The notes: generated by a model not told the origin, from the letters alone. A stretch of 64,000 bases of DNA from Halobacillus litoralis (GCF_009856415.1 NZ_WMEZ01000011.1:1-64000); one strand, 5' to 3'; shown: positions 48,534 through 59,715, numbered from the stretch's first letter. A program made the numbers and translations.

Positions 48534-48550
48534 ATTTTCACTAAAAAAAA

Positions 48551-49105
48551 TTACGATGTATGTTGGACAAGTGTCCTAGCCATCGCAATAGAATGTTTCG
48601 TTGCTTTCTCCGCTCCGATCAAAGTAGTCATCGATGTAGTACCTTCAAGCAACAATGTAAATTGATTTGCCAAATCTCGTTCGTTGTCTTTCCCTTTCCT
48701 TTGAGCTAATAATTGAAAATACTTCAGCAATTTGGATTTATGCCCTCTTGCAATGCTTTCAATTTCATTATCAGTTCCCGCATAGTCTTCTATGGCTCTT
48801 AAAAACATATCTCCCCTGTAGGATTGTTCTTTTAACCAGCGGCCATGAGCTTCCACAGCAAGGATGAATGGTGAATCAGATTCCAATTCCACGTGAGAAT
48901 CTAAATAAGACCAATAACGTTCTTCTCTCTGTTTTAATACTTCTTCCACTAAATTATCTTTGGACGAAAAATGATTGTATACCGTCATAGTGGCTACATT
49001 AGCTTCATTAATAATTTGCTTTAATCCTACTCCGCGAAATCCGTGCTCATAAAATAATCGTTCAGCTACTTGGAGTATCGTATCTTTCTTTGTTGATCGA
49101 CCCAT
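48551..49105 (-). CDS. TetR family regulator
   Basis: 184 residues from MGRSTKKDTILQVAERLFYEHGFRGVG, with the helix-turn-helix ending in MTVYNHFSSKDNLVEEV; the rest is the ligand domain. AAAGGAG stands 11 bases before the ATG at 49,105; the open frame extends 41 codons further. Between the MFS gene and the divergent BCCT gene, both of which carry the same operator-like palindrome, so it probably represses both and itself. Confidence 0.88.
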   Translation of the reverse strand: MGRSTKKDTILQVAERLFYEHGFRGVGLKQIINEANVATMTVYNHFSSKDNLVEEVLKQREERYWSYLDSHVELESDSPFILAVEAHGRWLKEQSYRGDMFLRAIEDYAGTDNEIESIARGHKSKLLKYFQLLAQRKGKDNERDLANQFTLLLEGTTSMTTLIGAEKATKHSIAMARTLVQHTS

Positions 49106-49245
49106 ATCAGCTACTTCTCCTTTAGATAGAACATTCATTTTATTTAATCTTATCAATTTGGCCCTTATGTAGCAAATCCAAATGTCCAATGGATAACATG
49201 ATTGAGTATTTTCGGTTGATAAATTCAATGTGATTATGCAAGAAT

Positions 49246-49261
49246 TAGAATGAACGTTCTA
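49246..49261. promoter_or_regulatory. TetR-type operator before BCCT transporter 2
   Basis: TAGAATGAACGTTCTA, again TAGAA/TTCTA with a 6-base spacer and the same TCTAA extension. Its first six bases would be the -10 box of TTCAAT (49,224-49,229), 16 bases, TAGAAT, so binding would block that promoter. Confidence 0.6.
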
Positions 49262-49296
49262 TCTAATAATTAAGATACTTAAAAGGAGAATGATTT

Positions 49297-50784
49297 ATGA
49301 AAAAAGTAACAAGCGTTTTTTGGATATCATTATCCATATCGATTGTTTTTGTCGTCTGGGGAGCGTGGGCACCTAAAAACTTAAACACGGTGTCTTCTGG
49401 AATTCAATCCTTTTTAACAGATAAGTTTGGCTGGTTATACATTTTTGCTGTATCGATATTCCTCATTTATTCGATCTATTTGATTTTCAGTCCTTACAGA
49501 AAAATTAAATTAGGTAAAAACGGAGACAAACCCGAATACAACCGAATCACATGGTTTGCTATGTTATTTAGTGCGGGGATGGGAATCGGTATCATTTTTT
49601 GGGGAGCAGCCGAGCCTCTTGTCCACTTTGCTTCTCCTCCACACGCTGATCCAGAATCCCAGGAGGCCGCCGTAAATGCTTTAAGATACTCTGTGTTTCA
49701 CTGGGGACTCCAAACCTGGGGGATTTATACAATCATCGCACTAGCCATCGCTTATTTTAAATTCAAAAGGGAAATCCCTGGTGTGATTAGTGCAACCTTC
49801 CAACCGCTCCTTGGAAATAAAGCTAATGGCGCCATCGGGAAGCTCATTGATATCATAGCAGTTTTCGCTACTATCTTTGGTGTGGCGACTTCTCTTGGAC
49901 TAGGTGCTTCTCAAATTGCCGGGGGACTAGCGTTTATTAGTGATATTGAAAACACAATGACAACCAAATTCATAATTATCCTTATAGTGACTGTGTTATT
50001 TATGGTATCTGCCTGGAGTGGAATTAGTCGAGGAATTAAGTATTTGAGCAATACTAACATCATTCTAGCCGTTATTTTACTCTTATTGACAATAATAATT
50101 GGACCAACAGGGTTTATATTCGACCAATTTTTCTCGGCTACATTTTCTTATTTGAAGCATTTACCTAAAGATAGCTTTGAGGTTGCGCCTTATGATTCAG
50201 ATTATAATCAGTGGATTCAGGATTGGACCGTGTTTTATTGGGCATGGTTTATTGCCTGGTCTCCATTTGTAGGAACATTTATTGCCAGAGTTTCAAAGGG
50301 ACGGACCATTCGAGAGTTTGTAATGGGCGTGCTTTTTGTACCCACCATCTTCTGTATCGTTTGGTTTGCTGTATTTGGAGGGGCAAGCCTTCACCAGGAA
50401 CTTGAAGGAATTAACACCGGTTTAACTGAACTGGCGAAAGAGGAAGCGATGTTTGGAATGTTCTCTTCGCTTCCGTTCGGCACCGTCGCTACAGTACTAG
50501 CTGTATTGTTAATTAGTACTTTCTTCATCACATCTGCGGATTCTGCCACTTTCGTCCTGGGCATGCAAACGACAAATGGCAGTCTTAATCCTCCTAGTAC
50601 GGTAAAACTCACCTGGGGTGTGATTCAAGCAGCCACAGCTTCTGTCCTTCTAGCTTCAGGGGGGCTTGGAGCCCTGCAGACGGCGTCCATTGTTTCCGCA
50701 TTTCCTTTCATGTTTATTTTATTAATTATGATTTTTTCACTAAACAAAGCTTTAAAAGAGGATTTACAAGCACAGAAATATTGA
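49297..50784 (+). CDS. BCCT family osmolyte transporter 2 (OpuD/BetP-like)
   Basis: 495 residues, twelve helices. The canonical helix-3 motif IIFWGAAEPLVHF is present, unlike in transporter 1, and helix 8 reads WAWFIAWSPFVG. Betaine or choline uptake is expected. ATG behind AAAAGGAGAATG. Controlled by a TetR-type site rather than a SigB promoter, so the two carriers answer to different signals. Ends at its own terminator. Confidence 0.92.
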   Translation: MKKVTSVFWISLSISIVFVVWGAWAPKNLNTVSSGIQSFLTDKFGWLYIFAVSIFLIYSIYLIFSPYRKIKLGKNGDKPEYNRITWFAMLFSAGMGIGIIFWGAAEPLVHFASPPHADPESQEAAVNALRYSVFHWGLQTWGIYTIIALAIAYFKFKREIPGVISATFQPLLGNKANGAIGKLIDIIAVFATIFGVATSLGLGASQIAGGLAFISDIENTMTTKFIIILIVTVLFMVSAWSGISRGIKYLSNTNIILAVILLLLTIIIGPTGFIFDQFFSATFSYLKHLPKDSFEVAPYDSDYNQWIQDWTVFYWAWFIAWSPFVGTFIARVSKGRTIREFVMGVLFVPTIFCIVWFAVFGGASLHQELEGINTGLTELAKEEAMFGMFSSLPFGTVATVLAVLLISTFFITSADSATFVLGMQTTNGSLNPPSTVKLTWGVIQAATASVLLASGGLGALQTASIVSAFPFMFILLIMIFSLNKALKEDLQAQKY

Positions 50785-50823
50785 AAGAAGGAGGAATGTT
50801 TTATCAACATTCCTCCTTCTTTA
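50784..50823. terminator. terminator after BCCT transporter 2
   Basis: AAAGAAGGAGGAATGTT pairs with AACATTCCTCCTTCTTT around a 5-base loop. Confidence 0.9.
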
Positions 50824-50903
50824 TTGAAAAAGTTGCTATTCTATCTAGTTAAGTTTCCTATTCCCTGATTTCCACTACACATGCAAGTAAGCAATATGAG
50901 TGT

Positions 50904-51650
50904 TTAAGGAAGACTCAATTTGGTCATTCTGCCGCCATCCACTGTATAAACCTGTCCCGTGATAAACCCAGCCTCATCTGCTGCAAGAAAAGCAACAAGG
51001 GCCGCCACCTCCTCAGGGGAACCTGTGCGCCCTACAGGGTGAATACGGCCAATGTCACGCCGAAAAGCCTCTGTATCAGGTGAACTTTCAATGAGGTCGA
51101 GGTTCAGGTCGGTGTCGATCCAGCCAGGGGCCACCGCATTGCAGCGGATGCCTTCATGCCCATGATCCACTGCCACAGAGCGGGTCAATCCATGAAGCCC
51201 TGCCTTAGAGACACAATAAGCTGCATGTTTAGGATTGGCTGCCAGCCCTTCTGTTGAACCGGTGTTGACAATGCTACCTTTTGTCTTGCGGAGGTAAGGG
51301 AGAGCCGCGCGAATCAACAGGAAGGGCGCCGTGAGATTCACGGTGAGGTTACGCTGCCAATCCTCAAGGCTCATCTCTTCAATACCCGCTTCCATCATCA
51401 TACCCGCATTGTTGACCAACACATCAAGTCGCCCTGTCCGGGAAATGACTTCTTCTACTATCCGTTCCGGTGTAGACGGATCGGAGAAATCAGCCGCAAT
51501 CCAGTCGAAATCTTTATCCTCGCCGCGCTGGGCAGTGATCACTGTGGCTCCTTCTTCATGAAGCCGGCGAGCAATAGCCCGGCCGATGCCTGAACGTCCC
51601 CCTGTCACCAGCGCTGTTTTGTTTTCGAATCTTTTTATTTGATTTCTCAT
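50904..51650 (-). CDS. SDR family oxidoreductase (intact island copy)
   Basis: 248 residues. Nucleotide-binding TGGRSGIG near the start, NNAG (DVLVNNAGMMMEAG), catalytic YCVSKAG, and the FITGQVYTVDGG ending. Substrate unknown. It is the functional partner of the pseudogene at 13,201-13,918, with about 90% base identity by eye, and keeps the start codon, the glycine motif and the frame that the native copy lost. ATG at 51,650 behind TAGGAGGTACGATTTA. Confidence 0.9.
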   Translation of the reverse strand: MRNQIKRFENKTALVTGGRSGIGRAIARRLHEEGATVITAQRGEDKDFDWIAADFSDPSTPERIVEEVISRTGRLDVLVNNAGMMMEAGIEEMSLEDWQRNLTVNLTAPFLLIRAALPYLRKTKGSIVNTGSTEGLAANPKHAAYCVSKAGLHGLTRSVAVDHGHEGIRCNAVAPGWIDTDLNLDLIESSPDTEAFRRDIGRIHPVGRTGSPEEVAALVAFLAADEAGFITGQVYTVDGGRMTKLSLP

Positions 51651-51679
51651 TAAATCGTACCTCCTATTTAAGCAATGTA

Positions 51680-51715
51680 AAACCCCTTTTGGTTATCGTA
51701 TCCAAAAGGGGTTTT
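51680..51715 (-). terminator. terminator copied with the SDR block
   Basis: AACCCCTTTTGG/CCAAAAGGGGTTTT. Same hairpin as at 13,946. Confidence 0.75.
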
Positions 51716-51847
51716 ATTCTCAAATTATTCACTTCTACAAAGCATTAGTGTTTAAAGGCTTTTTACAGAGTTGTAAAAAAGAAGGATGGAAACTTATGCA
51801 GGCTCCACCTTTCCTAAAATAATCGCCTAATTTTTCATCGACCAGCA

Positions 51848-51998
51848 TTATTTCGGCCTCTCATTAAAGCGAACGCTGTTTTTCAAATCATTGCCTTCTT
51901 TCATGGAATTACTGCTAGCCATCTTTCTTACAAATTCCTGGACGGTTTTCAAACTAAGTCCCGATTCCCAAAACTCGGCAATATCGGGAGTCACTTTC
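51848..51998 (-). pseudogene. C-terminal fragment of the general stress protein gene
   Basis: Encodes KVTPDIAEFWESGLSLKTV...NDLKNSVRFNE, matching residues about 122-171 of the native protein at 14,090. It is cut off at TCACTTTC and joined directly to a fragment of the M28 gene. Confidence 0.85.
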
Positions 51999-52230
51999 TG
52001 GTCGAATACGGACAGCTGGTCCGCAGCGACCATGTGCCGTTTTATCTGAAGGGGATTGCCGCATTATTTATCCATGCTCCTCTTGAGCCGTAGTACCATT
52101 CCCCTGAAGATACACTAAATAATTTAGTAAAGAAAAATTGAAAGAAACGACGGAAATTGTAGGAGAATCTGTCTACCGATTTACAAGACCAGACCCCTCT
52201 GCACATGAAAATGCACCGGCTCCGCCAACG
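51999..52230 (+). pseudogene. 3' fragment of the M28 peptidase gene
   Basis: Starts TGGTCGAATACGGACAGCT and follows the native gene from base 16,230 to about 16,460, with small deletions and a TGG-to-TAG change (GAGCCGTAGTACC). The join to the stress-protein fragment corresponds to deletion of about 2 kb (native 14,250-16,230). The 100 bases after it read ETNDWDQVKFNKWLATFLA on the minus strand and may be another scrap. Confidence 0.85.
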
Positions 52231-52329
52231 ATTCCAGGACCGATGCCCACAATTAAAGCAAGGAAAGTCGCAAGCCATTTATTAAACTTTACTTGATCCC
52301 AATCATTCGTTTCTACAAATACAAATATA

Positions 52330-52737
52330 TTACTTAATAACAATCGATAATTTATAACTTACATAATTACTTATATCAGTCAAAAATTCGTCCAATATTT
52401 CATTGGATGGAAATTTACATTCAAGAAGATAGCAACTTTCACCACTGACCTTATAATTGTTTATGACATATGGATCTTGTTTTTGCACGAACGACAAATA
52501 AGGTCGGTGATTAGTGTCTTTAAGAAAAATGTGCAGGAGAGCGTGAATGGAATACCCCATTTTTTCTTGATTCACTTTAATGGAATAACCTTCAATGACT
52601 CCACTATCTTCTAATTTTGCCACTCTTGCGGAAGTAGCTGGTCCAGTCAAATGGACTTTCTCACCTAATTCCTTCATTGTAATCCGACTGTTCTTGGATA
52701 GTTCGTCTAAAATATCAATATCCGTTTTATCTAACAT
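52330..52737 (-). CDS. Lrp/AsnC family regulator
   Basis: 135 residues. HTH at the start (LDKTDIDILDELSKNSRITMKELGEKVHLTGPATSARVAKLE split over two helices) and an AsnC ligand domain. AAAGGAG precedes ATG 52,737; the open frame extends 10 codons further. Divergent from the metallo-hydrolase gene 130 bases away, which it may control. Confidence 0.87.
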   Translation of the reverse strand: MLDKTDIDILDELSKNSRITMKELGEKVHLTGPATSARVAKLEDSGVIEGYSIKVNQEKMGYSIHALLHIFLKDTNHRPYLSFVQKQDPYVINNYKVSGESCYLLECKFPSNEILDEFLTDISNYVSYKLSIVIK

Positions 52738-52867
52738 TTCTGGAACTCCTTTCATAAATAAAGTCAAACGACCAAAAGACTTTATTTAATCTATGTATTC
52801 GTCAGTGAGTCGTAGTTTAGAATATACATGGTACGAAACAATTTTTAAAGAAAAGGAGTTATTTCAT

Positions 52868-53647
52868 ATGAATATACAACTAATTCGAAATGCAACAATC
52901 ACCGTTGAATATGCAGGGAAGAAGTTTTTGATTGATCCAATGCTAGCTGAAAAAGGGACTTTGCCTGCTTTTGGGCCTGAGGTAGGGTTACCTGAAGCAC
53001 CAAGACAAGATCAGAACAATCCTTTGGTAGGCTTGCCGACATCCATTGAAGATGTCATCCAAGATATTGATGCGGTCATCGTCACTCACCTGCATCCTGA
53101 CCACTGGGATATGGCAGCTATTGAAGCATTGCCAAAAGACATTAAACTATTTTCCCAAAACGAAGAAGATGCAACAGAAATACGCAACGCTGGGTTCAAA
53201 AATGTAGAGGTATTACAAGAGAATACCGTGTTTGATGATATCCAATTGATTAAAACAAAGGGCGAACACGGAAGAGGCGAAATCTTAAAAGCGGCTGGGC
53301 TCGTTTGTGGAGTTGTTTTTAAACACTCCTCGGAGAAAACATTATATATTGCTGGAGATACGGTTTGGTATGAGGCAGTTCAGGAAGTAATTGACGCACA
53401 TAAGCCTGAAGTTATTGTCGTAAATGCTGGAGATAATCAATTTAATATAGGTGGTTCTCTCGTAATGGGTAAAGATGACGTATATGAAGTAAATAAAGCT
53501 GCCCCTAACGCAAAAATTATTGCTGTCCATATGGAAGCTGTAAATCACTGGACGTTATCAAGGGAAGAATTAAAAAACTTTGCTAACGAAAAAGGGATCT
53601 CCTCTCTGGTTTCAGTGCCTAATGATGGACAATCATACTCATTTTAA
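52868..53647 (+). CDS. metallo-beta-lactamase fold hydrolase (UlaG-like)
   Basis: 259 residues. The metal motif HxHxDH is complete: His74, His76, Asp78, His79 (THLHPDHWD), with further ligands expected in EHGRGE, AGDTVWY and VHMEAVNHW. Resembles UlaG-type lactonases and related metal-dependent hydrolases; substrate unknown. ATG at 52,868 behind AAAGGAGTTATTTC. Forms a divergent pair with the Lrp gene. Confidence 0.86.
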   Translation: MNIQLIRNATITVEYAGKKFLIDPMLAEKGTLPAFGPEVGLPEAPRQDQNNPLVGLPTSIEDVIQDIDAVIVTHLHPDHWDMAAIEALPKDIKLFSQNEEDATEIRNAGFKNVEVLQENTVFDDIQLIKTKGEHGRGEILKAAGLVCGVVFKHSSEKTLYIAGDTVWYEAVQEVIDAHKPEVIVVNAGDNQFNIGGSLVMGKDDVYEVNKAAPNAKIIAVHMEAVNHWTLSREELKNFANEKGISSLVSVPNDGQSYSF

Positions 53648-53702
53648 TATGCCCTAACCCGAAAAAGTTCTTAAACGAACTGCATAAAAGTTTGAAGTAG
53701 GG

Positions 53703-53738
53703 AAAGCTGATTTTCATAACCGAAAATCAGCTTTTTTT
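53703..53738 (+). terminator. terminator after the metallo-hydrolase gene
   Basis: AAAGCTGATTTTC pairs with GAAAATCAGCTTTTTTT. Confidence 0.9.
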
Positions 53739-53973
53739 ATTTTATGGTTTGCCACGTTTTAAGCGAAGTGAGCTAGAAACAACAACCTGACTTTTAATAA
53801 TTTTATGTTATAACTGAGCACCTATTCATGAAGACTCCGCTTCGGTATAACCGTCTTATCACTTAAGAACAATTTTTTAAAATCAACCTTTGTCACATGC
53901 ATATTTCAACGTCCCTAAATTATTAATCTTGGTGTAACCAAATGTATCCCCCGGCCCATATTTAAGAATAAAT

Positions 53974-55733
<1,760 letters not shown>

Positions 55734-55790
55734 TTAAAATGCCCTCCTCATTAAAATCGTATCTCTTAAGTATTTTTATAGGAATAGTGA

Positions 55791-56075
55791 CTACTGGATA
55801 ACAGCTAGTACATCTGATTCGCGCAGAATCAAGTATTCGCTGCCTTCATACTTCACTTCTGTACCTGCGAATTTAGAATAGATTACGCGGTCGCCTTGTG
55901 CGACTTCCAGTGCTACTTTTTCACCGTTGTCTGTGATGCGGCCTGTGCCGACAGCAACAACTTTACCTTCTAGTGGCTTTTCTTTCGCAGAGTCCGGAAG
56001 TACGATTCCGCTCGCAGTAGTCTGCTCTTCTTCAACTAGTTCAATAACAATACGATCACCAAGTGGCTTTAACAA
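55791..56075 (-). CDS. groES: co-chaperonin GroES
   Basis: 94 residues, [17 protein letters not shown] at the start and [30 protein letters not shown] at the end in two blocks. The start codon is TTG (56,073-56,075) behind AAGGAGGGTG; no ATG fits the conserved N-terminus. First gene of the operon under CIRCE control. Confidence 0.97.
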   Translation of the reverse strand: MLKPLGDRIVIELVEEEQTTASGIVLPDSAKEKPLEGKVVAVGTGRITDNGEKVALEVAQGDRVIYSKFAGTEVKYEGSEYLILRESDVLAVIQ

Positions 56076-56121
56076 TTAGGACACCCTCCTTGATATGGTT
56101 GTTTCAAATTTTTGTCGTTTA

Positions 56122-56148
56122 TTAGCACTCGTTGATGATGAGTGCTAA
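56122..56148. promoter_or_regulatory. CIRCE operator (HrcA)
   Basis: TTAGCACTC, 9 bases, GAGTGCTAA: a perfect match to the HrcA operator, 47 bases before the groES start. Confidence 0.97.
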
Positions 56149-56158
56149 CACAATTATT

Positions 56159-56187
56159 ATAATAAGCAATTCCCTATCGTTTTTCAA
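56159..56187 (-). promoter_or_regulatory. SigA promoter of groESL
   Basis: On the minus strand TTGAAA (56,182-56,187), 17 bases, TATTAT (56,159-56,164), just upstream of CIRCE. Confidence 0.75.
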
Positions 56188-56337
56188 GTAGAAACTATAG
56201 AAATTTTGCACTTCTTTTTCGACAAAATTCTTACACTGACCCTTATTCCTTACGTCTGGTTTTGAAACTGTGATAGAATACATAAAGTATGTATATTGAA
56301 GCTATTAAAAGGTATTTATAAAAGGAGTCGTGCCTTT

Positions 56338-57054
56338 ATGCCGAAACATTATTGGTACATCATTGTGACCTATCTCATCACACAGATTTCTGCCATTGCG
56401 GCTGTCCCGGTTCTCGTCCAGGCTGCGGGTATGTCCCGCTTCGATGCGATTGCCGTTTGGTCTGTGTTCAGTTTTACAATTGCAACCATCATCATCCTTC
56501 TCCTGCTCCGCCGCGATCCAAAGGATGCTTTAGCCCGGAGCGAGGATAAAGCAGGGCCGGGTAAAGTCGTCCTTTGGTCGATTGCCGGTGTGTTTTTAGC
56601 CTTATTCGCCCAAGCCATTGCCGCAACGATTGAACGTGAATTGTTCGGTGTATCACCGGGGTCTGAGAATACAATGGGACTGATGGAAATTGCCCGTGAA
56701 TCGCCGTTGTTCATCCTCCTTCCTGTCGTGTTCGCCCCGATCACGGAAGAGATCATTTTCCGTAAGATCATTTTCGGTTCGATCTATAAGCGGACGAATT
56801 TCTGGCTGGCCGTTCTCGTATCCGCTCTCGTCTTCGGAGCGTTCCATTTCGATTTCAGCCACATGTTAGTCTACTTCTCCATGGGAGTCGTTTTCGCCTT
56901 CCTTTATGTCAAAACAAAACGAATTATTACACCAATCGTGGCTCATATGGCGATGAACTCGTTTGTTGTCGTTTCGCAGTACTTCCTCACTGAAGAGGAT
57001 ATCCGCCGCATGCAGGAACAGCTGGAGACCATCTTTATTGGAGGCTTTTTATAA
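56338..57054 (+). CDS. ydiL: CPBP family intramembrane metalloprotease (YdiL-like)
   Basis: 238 residues, about seven or eight helices. The Abi/CAAX motifs are complete: Glu137-Glu138-xxx-Arg142, Phe166-xxx-His170 and His203-xxx-Asn207. Possible roles are bacteriocin self-immunity or peptide maturation; substrates unknown. I use ATG 56,338 (MPKHYWYI), 10 bases after AAAGGAG; a TTG 14 codons earlier opens the longer frame. Divergent from groESL as in B. subtilis, and overlapped closely by ydiK. Confidence 0.88.
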   Translation: MPKHYWYIIVTYLITQISAIAAVPVLVQAAGMSRFDAIAVWSVFSFTIATIIILLLLRRDPKDALARSEDKAGPGKVVLWSIAGVFLALFAQAIAATIERELFGVSPGSENTMGLMEIARESPLFILLPVVFAPITEEIIFRKIIFGSIYKRTNFWLAVLVSALVFGAFHFDFSHMLVYFSMGVVFAFLYVKTKRIITPIVAHMAMNSFVVVSQYFLTEEDIRRMQEQLETIFIGGFL

Positions 57055-57055
57055 T

Positions 57056-57256
57056 ATGAGAACATCACCCTTATTCATGGCTTTTCTTTACATGATGATG
57101 GGCGTCGCATTCACTTACATCGCCGCCCAGTCGGCAGAAGAAACGGTATGGAATGCGATGACCATCATTCTGGCCATTGTCGCGACATTCAACATTGCCG
57201 TAGCGATTCGGCTTTTCAATCTTCACAACAAGATTAAAAACGCAAAAAAGAAATAA
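57056..57256 (+). CDS. ydiK: YdiK-like small membrane protein (DUF4305)
   Basis: 66 residues, two helices (SPLFMAFLYMMMGVAFTYI and AMTIILAIVATFNIAVAI) and a lysine-rich tail. Starts one base after the ydiL stop codon; GGAGG lies 13 bases before the ATG inside ydiL. Same neighbour as in B. subtilis. Function unknown. Confidence 0.82.
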   Translation: MRTSPLFMAFLYMMMGVAFTYIAAQSAEETVWNAMTIILAIVATFNIAVAIRLFNLHNKIKNAKKK

Positions 57257-57264
57257 TGTCGCAA

Positions 57265-57302
57265 AAAAAAAGCAGGTCCTCGCTCGTGGACCTGCTTTTT
57301 TC
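57265..57302. terminator. bidirectional terminator
   Basis: AAAAAGCAGGTCC pairs with GGACCTGCTTTTT; closes ydiK and the convergent MFS gene, whose stop codon abuts it. Confidence 0.9.
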
Positions 57303-58714
57303 TATGCTTCCTGTTCCTCTTTATCATCCTGCACACCTTTTAATATGAATGAAAACGGAATCGCGATGATCAGCACGATCGCAGATACGAGAAACGCTTC
57401 ATTTAACGTCTGCAGGGTCGCTGCCTGCATATCGATATCCGGATTCGCTGACACTTGAGCCCGTCTCACCTCATAATAAATGGAGAAAAAGACGATCCCC
57501 AGCGAAGAAGAAATCTGCCGGATGATGTTGTTCATCGCTGACCCTTGCGCAACGAGATGTTCCGGAATACTGTTCATGCCTGATGTCGTTGCCGGCATAT
57601 TCCCCATTCCCATTCCAAGGCCTCTCACTGTATTCAATAAAAGAATCAACCAGTACGGAGTGGACAACTGCAAAAAGCTCAAGCCGAGAGTTGCAAGCGC
57701 CATGATCGTGAGACCCGGTGGCACGATGTATTTCGGTCCTTTTTTATCGAGAATGCGTCCTCCGATGGACATGAATACCCCACTTGCAGCAGCGGCCGGC
57801 AGGAACAACAGTCCAGTCATGACTTCGTTCAGGCCGTACACATTTTGAATCAGTAATGGCAGCAGAAAAATCCCTGAGAACAAGCCAATGGATGCGGCTG
57901 AAGTGACGACGATCGAAACGGAATAGGTCGGCACTTTGAAAACGGACAAGTTCAACAGTGGATCCTCCTGGCGGTTTTCGTAAAAGACGAAAAGGACGAT
58001 GGCGATCAGACCACCCGCAATCAGTGCAATGTTCAAGGGATCGAACAACGTCTCAAGCGTCCGTCCCCTTCCTAAGGCAAACAGCACCGAACCGATGCCG
58101 GTCGCAATGATCAGGAAACCAACCAAATCAAACCGCTTCGTCGGGTCTGTTTCGGTCCGTTCAAGAAATTTCGAAGATAAAATAAGTCCAGTCAGTCCGA
58201 ACGGTATGTTGAAGGCGAACAACCACGGCCAGTCGAGATACTGAATGAGAAATCCACCGATGGTCGGTCCGATGGCTGGTGCAACCATCGCGGCGACGCC
58301 GTAAACTCCGACCGCAAGTCCCCGTTCATAACGTGGGAACGAATTGAAGATGAGCGCCATGGCGATCGGCATCATTAATCCGCCGGCCATCCCCTGGATT
58401 GCCCGGGATAGGATGACCATACCGAGCGTCGATGAAAAGAATCCGAGTGTGGAACCTGCAAGGAAGATACAGAGACCGACGAGGTATACCTTCTTTTTAC
58501 CGAACCGGTCTCCGAAATAGCCGGTGAGCGGCATCGTCATTCCCATCGATACCATGAAGATCGTTAAAATCCACCCGACCGCAACGGCATCCGATTCAAA
58601 AATCTCGATGAACCGCGGCAGGATTGGGTTCAGCATACTATTGTTCAAAATGACCGTAAACGTCCCGAACAGGACAGACACGACCACGAGCCATTTATGA
58701 GGCAGTTTACTCAA
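57302..58714 (-). CDS. DHA2 (EmrB/QacA) family drug-efflux MFS transporter
   Basis: About 470 residues, fourteen predicted helices. GYFGDRFGKKKVYLVG (loop 2-3), the antiporter motif in helix 5 (GPTIGGFLIQYLDWPWLFAFN in two parts) and GMGMGNMPATTSGMNSIP are typical. Exports drugs or toxic compounds with proton exchange. Start uncertain: TTG at 58,714 (LSKLPHKWL) has GGGTGAG 5 bases before it, while the ATG at 58,777 adds 21 residues but has no ribosome site. Confidence 0.87.
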   Translation of the reverse strand: MSKLPHKWLVVVSVLFGTFTVILNNSMLNPILPRFIEIFESDAVAVGWILTIFMVSMGMTMPLTGYFGDRFGKKKVYLVGLCIFLAGSTLGFFSSTLGMVILSRAIQGMAGGLMMPIAMALIFNSFPRYERGLAVGVYGVAAMVAPAIGPTIGGFLIQYLDWPWLFAFNIPFGLTGLILSSKFLERTETDPTKRFDLVGFLIIATGIGSVLFALGRGRTLETLFDPLNIALIAGGLIAIVLFVFYENRQEDPLLNLSVFKVPTYSVSIVVTSAASIGLFSGIFLLPLLIQNVYGLNEVMTGLLFLPAAAASGVFMSIGGRILDKKGPKYIVPPGLTIMALATLGLSFLQLSTPYWLILLLNTVRGLGMGMGNMPATTSGMNSIPEHLVAQGSAMNNIIRQISSSLGIVFFSIYYEVRRAQVSANPDIDMQAATLQTLNEAFLVSAIVLIIAIPFSFILKGVQDDKEEQEA

Positions 58715-58889
58715 TTGTCTCACCCGCTTTCTTTCGATACGCGAACTATTATTTACTATACCACCTGAGCTGTTCATTAACCATGATTCCGCATGTTTCG
58801 ACTGTAAGCGCCTTCTGTGCTGACAAAGGTTTACGACGATTCTGGAAGAGGGTATGTGCTATAGCAACGATTATAAGGAGGTCTTTAAT

Positions 58890-59711
58890 ATGGGACGTTT
58901 AGAAAATAAAATTGCTGTCGTTACCGGTTCCGCGACAGGAATTGGTGCGGCCACGGTAAAACGATTCGCCAGTGAAGGTGCGACGGTCGTTTGCGGGGAT
59001 ATCAATGTAGAAGAAGTACAGAAAACCGTGGATGAAGTGAAAAGCGAAGGTGGAAAGGCAGAAGCTGTGGAGCTTGATGTTTCCAATGTCGATAGTGTCC
59101 AGCAGTTCGCGAACTACGTAGAAGAGCATTACGGGAAGGTCGACATCCTGTTCAACAATGCCGGCGTCGATCAAGAAGGTGGAAAGGTCCATGAATATCC
59201 GGTCGAACTGTTCGATCAAATCATCGCCGTCGACTTGAGAGGGACGTTTTTGACGAGCAAATACATCCTCCCGCTCATGCTTAAAAATGGAGGATCTGTC
59301 ATCAATACATCATCCATGTCCGGCCAGGCCGCGGATCTTGACCGCTCCGGATACAACGCAGCGAAAGGCGGCATCACCAACTTCACAAGAGCGATGGCGA
59401 TCGACTATGCGCGTGAAGGCATCCGGGTCAATTCGATTTCCCCAGGTACCATCGAAACTCCGCTCGTTCAAGAACTTGCAGGTACCAAGCAGGAGGAAGA
59501 AGGCAGAGAGTTCCGCGAAGCGAATAAATGGGTCACGCCAATGGGACGGCTGGGACGTCCGGAAGAAATGGCGAATGTCGCCCTGTTCCTTGCTTCTGAC
59601 GAGAGTTCGTATGTGACAGGAGAAGACATTACCGCGGATGGCGGCATCATGGCTTACACGTGGCCTGGCAAGATGCTCATGGATAAAAGCTGGAAAGAAA
59701 ATACGGAATAA
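58890..59711 (+). CDS. SDR family oxidoreductase (glucose dehydrogenase-like)
   Basis: 273 residues from MGRLENKIAVVTGSATGIG: nucleotide motif TGSATGIG at 12-19, FNNAGVDQEG near 90, catalytic YNAAKGG, and the SYVTGEDITADGG end. Substrate unknown. ATG 58,890 behind TAAGGAGGTC. Its own terminator follows. It and the MFS gene replace tatAy-tatCy of the B. subtilis order. Confidence 0.88.
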   Translation: MGRLENKIAVVTGSATGIGAATVKRFASEGATVVCGDINVEEVQKTVDEVKSEGGKAEAVELDVSNVDSVQQFANYVEEHYGKVDILFNNAGVDQEGGKVHEYPVELFDQIIAVDLRGTFLTSKYILPLMLKNGGSVINTSSMSGQAADLDRSGYNAAKGGITNFTRAMAIDYAREGIRVNSISPGTIETPLVQELAGTKQEEEGREFREANKWVTPMGRLGRPEEMANVALFLASDESSYVTGEDITADGGIMAYTWPGKMLMDKSWKENTE

Positions 59712-59715
59712 TATT

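Noticed and set aside
52042-52278. Minus-strand ORF of 78 codons
   Set aside because: It is the antisense of the M28 fragment plus unrelated sequence.
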